From Chloroflexota bacterium (lineage in GTDB: Bacteria > Chloroflexota > Ktedonobacteria > Ktedonobacterales > Ktedonobacteraceae): DNA of 9,966 nt. The stretch spans positions 1 through 9,966 of the forward strand of contig VBHV01000573.1 in assembly GCA_005881995.1 (NCBI GenBank), in the 5' to 3' direction. The notes under the pieces are model-generated. The model ran no database searches and was not told where the DNA came from. It saw only the letters and a program-made list of their open reading frames with translations. Positions 6,550 through 9,966 of this stretch are shown in pieces (the stretch's first letter is position 1; the number at the start of each line of letters is the position of its first letter). The translations under genes were made by a program, and so were the position numbers.

Positions 6550-9500
6550 ATGATTTCAACAGAGGTAGCCACCCGGCAAACTATCAAGGCAGCTATTCCA
6601 AAAATGGACGCAAAGAAGAAGCCCGGTGGATTGCACCGTGTAGCATGGCTGTGCCTCGTACTGGCCTGCCTGGGAGCAAGCTGCTTCACTTACCAGTGGA
6701 TGCTTGTGCCGCAGCCCGTCACATTCGCGCCGGATTGGGCGGGGGCGCAGTGGATTTCGGCTGCGGATGGCGCTGGCCCTGTTGCCTACTTCCGCTATAC
6801 CACCACGTTGAGTGTTCCGCCCGATGGCGCCTTTGTTACTGTAGCTGCCAGCCAGATATTTCGCCTCTACGTCAATGGTACCTTAGTAGGCTCAAATGCT
6901 CACGACTTCGCCTGGGGCGACTATCCACGCGCCTATATTTATGATATCGCCACGCTGCTGGCGCCTGGCCCAAATGTGATCGCACTGCGCGTGTCCAATG
7001 TTGATACTCGTGCGCCGCTTGTGCGTGCCAGTATTGGCATTGTCGAGGGCGCGACCATTGCCTATCATGTCACGGGGGTTAGCTGGCAGGCAACTGCACA
7101 GAGTACACTGGTGTTTGCGCATACTGATCCAGACTTGAATAGAGTGAATAAATGGATTACCACCGGCTTTGATGCCAGTTCCTGGCTGCCAGCGCTGCAC
7201 TCCTCTGACCCGGCGGGTACTCCCATGCTCACCGTTAATCCGCTGCTCTACGAACGCCCGGTTGCGACGCAGTGGATCAGCACCGGTGCGGGTCACGATG
7301 CCTATTTCGTGCGCCCGTTCGCCGTCCCTTTCCTCTATACCAATGCCTGGCTGCGCCTGGCCGCCACCGGAACCGCCAGTGTCTTCATCAATGGTCATTT
7401 ATTGATTACCTGGAATGGCGCGGCTACCATACCGGAACAAAGCGTTGCCGACTACCTGAGCGATGTTGAGACCATCGTGCAGTATCGTTCAGGCCTGGCA
7501 CTGGGGGTCTATAACATTACTCCCTACCTGCATGCTGGCAGCAACACTCTTGCCATACATGTATCCGCGCCGGGAACAAACGCGGCCCAGGCTGGTTTGG
7601 AGACTCTTAACGCTGCTATGTCGGCGGATGTTCTGCTCAGTGATACCCTGGGCCACAACACCTGGTTAAGCGTGGACAATGGCTGGCGCGCCTCGCCCCA
7701 CTCCGTCTATGGGTGGTCATCAGGCGCTGATCCCGCGTGGCCAGCGCCGCTCCTGGTAGGGCGTCCCGGCGCGGTGCATACCTTTTACCTGCAAGACAGC
7801 GCCACGCCGCGCAGTCAACAATTTCTCCCTTTCTTGCTCATTTTCTGGACCATGCTCTTGACCATTGGCGCAGTGCTTGGCCTTTGGCTACTGGCCGCGT
7901 TAGTCTTGCTGCGGCGTTATTACACTTCACGACGTGCCGCGCTCGAGGCAACAGCGCTGGCCTATCTGCCCGCGCTGGCGCTGGAAGGCCTGCTGCTAGG
8001 GCTGGCGCGCGAGCCGTTGCTCCCCCAGCCCTTTCCTTATAGCTGGCAGTGGGCCATCGCGCTTGTGTGCATGGTGGGCGTTGGCTATTTGCTGCTGTGG
8101 CGCAATGCAGTGCACCAGCCGGATGCCCATGAGCCGGATGCGTACCAGCCGGACGCATACCAGCCGGATGCTCACCCAGATGCGTACCAGCCGGATGCGT
8201 ACCCGAATACGTATGAGCAGGATGCCCCCCACCCTGACGCCCACAAGGGGCGTCACTACATTTCGGCTGACCCATCCCCCCATTCCCCAGCGGGGAATGG
8301 GGGGATGCGGCTCGGTAAGCTTTGGGCGGTATTGCGGGAGCATTGGGTGATGATTGGAATATGCCTGGTGGCGCTGCCCATGATCTCGTATAACCTGGGG
8401 TATGAACCCTACTGGCAGGATGAGTTGACCAGCTATTTTGCTGCTAAGGGCGTGCTTGCGCATGGGCTTCCGGTACTGTCCTCGGGCTTTCTCTATCCCA
8501 AGGGAGAGCTCTATTCTTATTTGCTGGCATTGAGCATGCTGATCTTTGGCGACCATGGCGCAGGGCCGCGCGTACTCAGTGTACTGGAGTATCTCGTCAG
8601 TTTGCCGCTGTTTTATGCTATCGGTTGCTACTTTTTTGAGAAGCGTATCGCGCTGCTAGCGATGGCGATGCTGGCGTTCTCACCCCTCACATTGCTGTGG
8701 GGTCGCCAGGTGCGCATGTATGAGCAGGCGCAACTCTGTACACTGTTGACCGCGTACCTGTTTTATCGCGCGCTAGATATGGGGGAGAGCATGTCTCCTG
8801 CCAGGCGCAAGCGCTACATATACGGGGCTATGCTCGGCGTGATCGTCACATACCTGAGCCACGAGGAGACCTTCATTATCTTTCCCGCCCTGCTCTGCTA
8901 CGGGCTGGGAACCTGGTACGTCAGGCGCACACGGCACAAGCATGGAGGGGCGTCCCTTCCTGCCCTTTCATCCAGAAAATACTGGTTACTGGCCACTTTG
9001 ATCACGGTCAGTGTAGTCAGCGCCCAGTTACTGGTTGTGCGTTTCTCGCATCCATCGCTGCTGGGTACCGATCAAAGCCAGCGGCCACTCATCTCATTGA
9101 CTTCCGGCAACATTCCATACTACATCGATCTGATGTTTTTTCCCGGCGCGCTGGGGCGCAGCACGCTTCCCTGGATCACGCTCAATTCAGTGCTGGCGGT
9201 AATGGGCTGTGTCTGGGCTATACGCAGGAGAAACACGCGAGCAGCTTATTGTGCATGGTTTTTATGCCTGTCATTTGGAACGCTGGCGCTGACGTTTACG
9301 CTGACTTCTGACCGCTATATCTATCCCGTTTTGCCCATGTACTACCTGATGGGGGCCTACGCGTTGTTCCAGGTGTTGTATGGGCTATGGGGATTTGCCC
9401 GTGTGCGCCTCATGCCCAGTACGTCCCTTCAATCAAGAGATGTTACGACACCAGGGCGGGGGCAAGCCCAGCCCCTACCCTATACGAAGCAACCCACGAA

Positions 9501-9966
9501 CCCGTATAGGGTAGGGGCTGGGCTTGCCCCCGCCCTGGTTGGTTATCTCGCCTGGCCAGTGCGCCTCATGGTCACGTTGATAACGCTGCTGGTGCTTGCT
9601 ACGACGCTTATTCTGCCGGTATTGCCGGTCAGTGGCTATAACCTGTTTATTAGCCGCGAAGTGGGGCTTGCTTATCATCGTCACTATGCCGATTACGATG
9701 CGGTTGGCATGTATATGCAGCAGCACTGGCAGAAGGGCGATATTGTGATTTCGGTCTCTCCCGCCGTCTCGATTCTCTATTATGTTGGGCACGTCAATTA
9801 CTTCTTCTCGCTTGATCGCGCCCTGTACCTGTTCGAGAGGGATGGGCACATTATTGATACGCCGACGGGTTCTGTGGCCCTGCTCGACCAGCAGGATTTC
9901 CTGGCGGTGATTGCGGCGCATACCCGTGTATGGATCATTTCGGACAATGCCGTCTATCAATCTGAG
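6550..9966 (+). CDS. GT-C membrane glycosyltransferase (GT39/ArnT-like) fused to two N-terminal beta-sandwich modules; 3' end beyond window
   Basis: Read codon by codon, this frame has no stop from ATG 6550 to the window end: at least 1139 residues. A basic cytoplasmic start and a membrane helix (about 32-52) lead to an outside region with two galactose-binding-like beta-sandwich modules. Module 1 has LYVNGTLVG (106-114) and YDIATLLAPGPNVIALRV (131-148), as in rhamnosidase-type sugar-binding domains; module 2 has VFINGHL (278-284) and YNITPYLHAGSNTLAIHV (321-338). Helices at about 425-455, 465-485 and 500-516 are followed by a hydrophilic, repeat-rich linker (518-597). Then a GT-C core: the acidic DE pair in PYWQDELTS (D624, E625) in the first outside loop, RVLSVL, GRQVRMYEQAQL (718-729), SHEETF, RYIYPVLPMYYL, and a soluble C-terminal domain from about 1026. 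Such enzymes use polyprenyl-phosphate sugars outside the membrane; acceptor unknown. Two palindromes and a short repeat array are translated in frame. Confidence 0.85.
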   Translation, partial: MISTEVATRQTIKAAIPKMDAKKKPGGLHRVAWLCLVLACLGASCFTYQWMLVPQPVTFAPDWAGAQWISAADGAGPVAYFRYTTTLSVPPDGAFVTVAASQIFRLYVNGTLVGSNAHDFAWGDYPRAYIYDIATLLAPGPNVIALRVSNVDTRAPLVRASIGIVEGATIAYHVTGVSWQATAQSTLVFAHTDPDLNRVNKWITTGFDASSWLPALHSSDPAGTPMLTVNPLLYERPVATQWISTGAGHDAYFVRPFAVPFLYTNAWLRLAATGTASVFINGHLLITWNGAATIPEQSVADYLSDVETIVQYRSGLALGVYNITPYLHAGSNTLAIHVSAPGTNAAQAGLETLNAAMSADVLLSDTLGHNTWLSVDNGWRASPHSVYGWSSGADPAWPAPLLVGRPGAVHTFYLQDSATPRSQQFLPFLLIFWTMLLTIGAVLGLWLLAALVLLRRYYTSRRAALEATALAYLPALALEGLLLGLAREPLLPQPFPYSWQWAIALVCMVGVGYLLLWRNAVHQPDAHEPDAYQPDAYQPDAHPDAYQPDAYPNTYEQDAPHPDAHKGRHYISADPSPHSPAGNGGMRLGKLWAVLREHWVMIGICLVALPMISYNLGYEPYWQDELTSYFAAKGVLAHGLPVLSSGFLYPKGELYSYLLALSMLIFGDHGAGPRVLSVLEYLVSLPLFYAIGCYFFEKRIALLAMAMLAFSPLTLLWGRQVRMYEQAQLCTLLTAYLFYRALDMGESMSPARRKRYIYGAMLGVIVTYLSHEETFIIFPALLCYGLGTWYVRRTRHKHGGASLPALSSRKYWLLATLITVSVVSAQLLVVRFSHPSLLGTDQSQRPLISLTSGNIPYYIDLMFFPGALGRSTLPWITLNSVLAVMGCVWAIRRRNTRAAYCAWFLCLSFGTLALTFTLTSDRYIYPVLPMYYLMGAYALFQVLYGLWGFARVRLMPSTSLQSRDVTTPGRGQAQPLPYTKQPTNPYRVGAGLAPALVGYLAWPVRLMVTLITLLVLATTLILPVLPVSGYNLFISREVGLAYHRHYADYDAVGMYMQQHWQKGDIVISVSPAVSILYYVGHVNYFFSLDRALYLFERDGHIIDTPTGSVALLDQQDFLAVIAAHTRVWIISDNAVYQSE
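8116..8244 (+). repeat. 15-bp tandem repeat encoding QPDAY-type pentapeptides
   Basis: About nine imperfect units with consensus CAGCCGGATGCGTAC. Read in frame they give QPDAH, EPDAY, QPDAY, QPDAH, PDAY (one codon short), QPDAY, PNTY (one codon short), EQDAP, HPDAH. The array lies in the linker between the beta-sandwich membrane unit and the GT-C core, just after the helix ending LLLWRN, so it should be cytoplasmic. Lost codons are whole triplets, so the frame is preserved. Confidence 0.85.
8235..8255 (+). repeat. Small inverted repeat within the GT-C linker
   Basis: TGACGCCC at 8235-8242 pairs with GGGCGTCA at 8248-8255 around a 5-base loop. It sits between the pentapeptide repeats and the larger palindrome and may be one end of a composite repeat element. 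Confidence 0.5.
8273..8307 (+). repeat. Perfect 16-bp inverted repeat with 3-base loop, in frame
   Basis: CATCCCCCCATTCCCC at 8273-8288 is exactly complementary to 8292-8307, with AGC as loop. In the coding frame it reads DPSPHSPAGNGGMR. It lies at the end of the hydrophilic linker, just before the first helix of the GT-C core. Its C/G-run composition is unlike the flanking gene. Confidence 0.85.
9450..9539 (+). repeat. Perfect 37-bp inverted repeat (palindromic element) inside the GT-C gene
   Basis: Bases 9450-9486 are the exact reverse complement of 9503-9539, with a 16-base spacer (9487-9502). There are no mismatches over 37 pairs. In the coding frame the left arm reads PGRGQAQPLPYT and the right arm YRVGAGLAPALV; neither creates a stop. 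It lies in the loop between the last two predicted membrane helices, inferred cytoplasmic. No flanking transposase is present, so it resembles a non-autonomous palindromic or MITE-like element. Confidence 0.9.

Noticed and set aside
6645..7669. Several short + strand open frames in other frames between 6645 and 7669
   Set aside because: All lie inside the uninterrupted frame starting at ATG 6550, which has the strong ribosome binding site and coherent domain structure.
8116..8244. Possible CRISPR-like array
   Set aside because: Units are contiguous 15-bp repeats without spacers, are translated in frame, and no cas genes are present.
7838..8556. Two overlapping minus-strand open frames with repetitive Arg/Ile/Val-rich peptides
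   Set aside because: The repetition is only the antisense reading of the 15-bp repeat array; no ribosome binding site or family resemblance.
9450..9539. Intrinsic terminator or attenuator inside the GT-C gene
   Set aside because: There is no T-run after the stem and the frame continues with conserved membrane-helix and C-terminal domain sequence, so an element insertion is the better explanation.
9475..9960. Minus-strand open frame of 161 codons at the window end
   Set aside because: It lies opposite the GT-C gene, contains one arm of the palindrome and has no recognisable domain; the + frame carries the conserved GT-C pattern.

Overview
The window reads as part of a bacterial cell-envelope glycan gene cluster. 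Every supported gene is on the + strand, and genes are separated by very short gaps or overlap by a few bases. Base composition looks moderately GC-rich (estimated by eye, not computed). Mixed start codons (ATG and GTG), monoderm-style envelope proteins and palindromic repeats read in frame inside a coding region would fit a Chloroflexota bacterium such as a Ktedonobacteria-like lineage. That placement is tentative: no rRNA or other phylogenetic marker is present.

Layout. Positions 1-768 hold the 3' part of a GT4 (GT-B fold) glycosyltransferase. A class I SAM methyltransferase (768-1559) overlaps it by one base. Next come an extended-SDR nucleotide-sugar epimerase of the UDP-glucuronate/UDP-glucose 4-epimerase type (1585-2592) and a flippase-like membrane protein of the lysylphosphatidylglycerol-synthase TM family (2649-3797). 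That membrane protein seems to lack an internal segment and has an 18-codon tandem duplication near its N-terminus. A transition zone (3798-4134) holds a hairpin, a 67-codon ORF and a duplicated sequence. It leads into an HlyD/RND-type adaptor protein (stop at 5130) whose true 5' end is unclear and may be frameshifted. A polytopic membrane protein with a C-terminal TPR-like region (5127-6524) overlaps the adaptor gene. After a strong ribosome binding site, a very long open frame (6550 to the window end, at least 1139 codons) encodes a GT-C membrane glycosyltransferase fused behind two extracytoplasmic galactose-binding-like beta-sandwich modules.

Working together (inference). The epimerase would supply a nucleotide sugar, the GT4 enzyme would add a sugar on the cytoplasmic side, and the methyltransferase could modify the glycan or a lipid-linked intermediate. 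The LPG-TM protein could help lipid or glycolipid handling. The GT-C enzyme would transfer a sugar from a polyprenyl-phosphate donor on the outer face of the membrane. The adaptor and TPR membrane protein may form an accessory envelope complex; no transporter or ABC partner is visible in the window.

The most unusual sequence lies inside the GT-C gene. A perfect 37-bp inverted repeat (9450-9539) and a perfect 16-bp inverted repeat (8273-8307), the latter next to a smaller hairpin and a run of 15-bp QPDAY-type repeats, are all translated in frame without breaking the gene. Both fall in loops predicted to be cytoplasmic. This looks like palindromic repeat elements colonising tolerant sites of a membrane protein. 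No tRNA, rRNA, CRISPR array or transposase was found.
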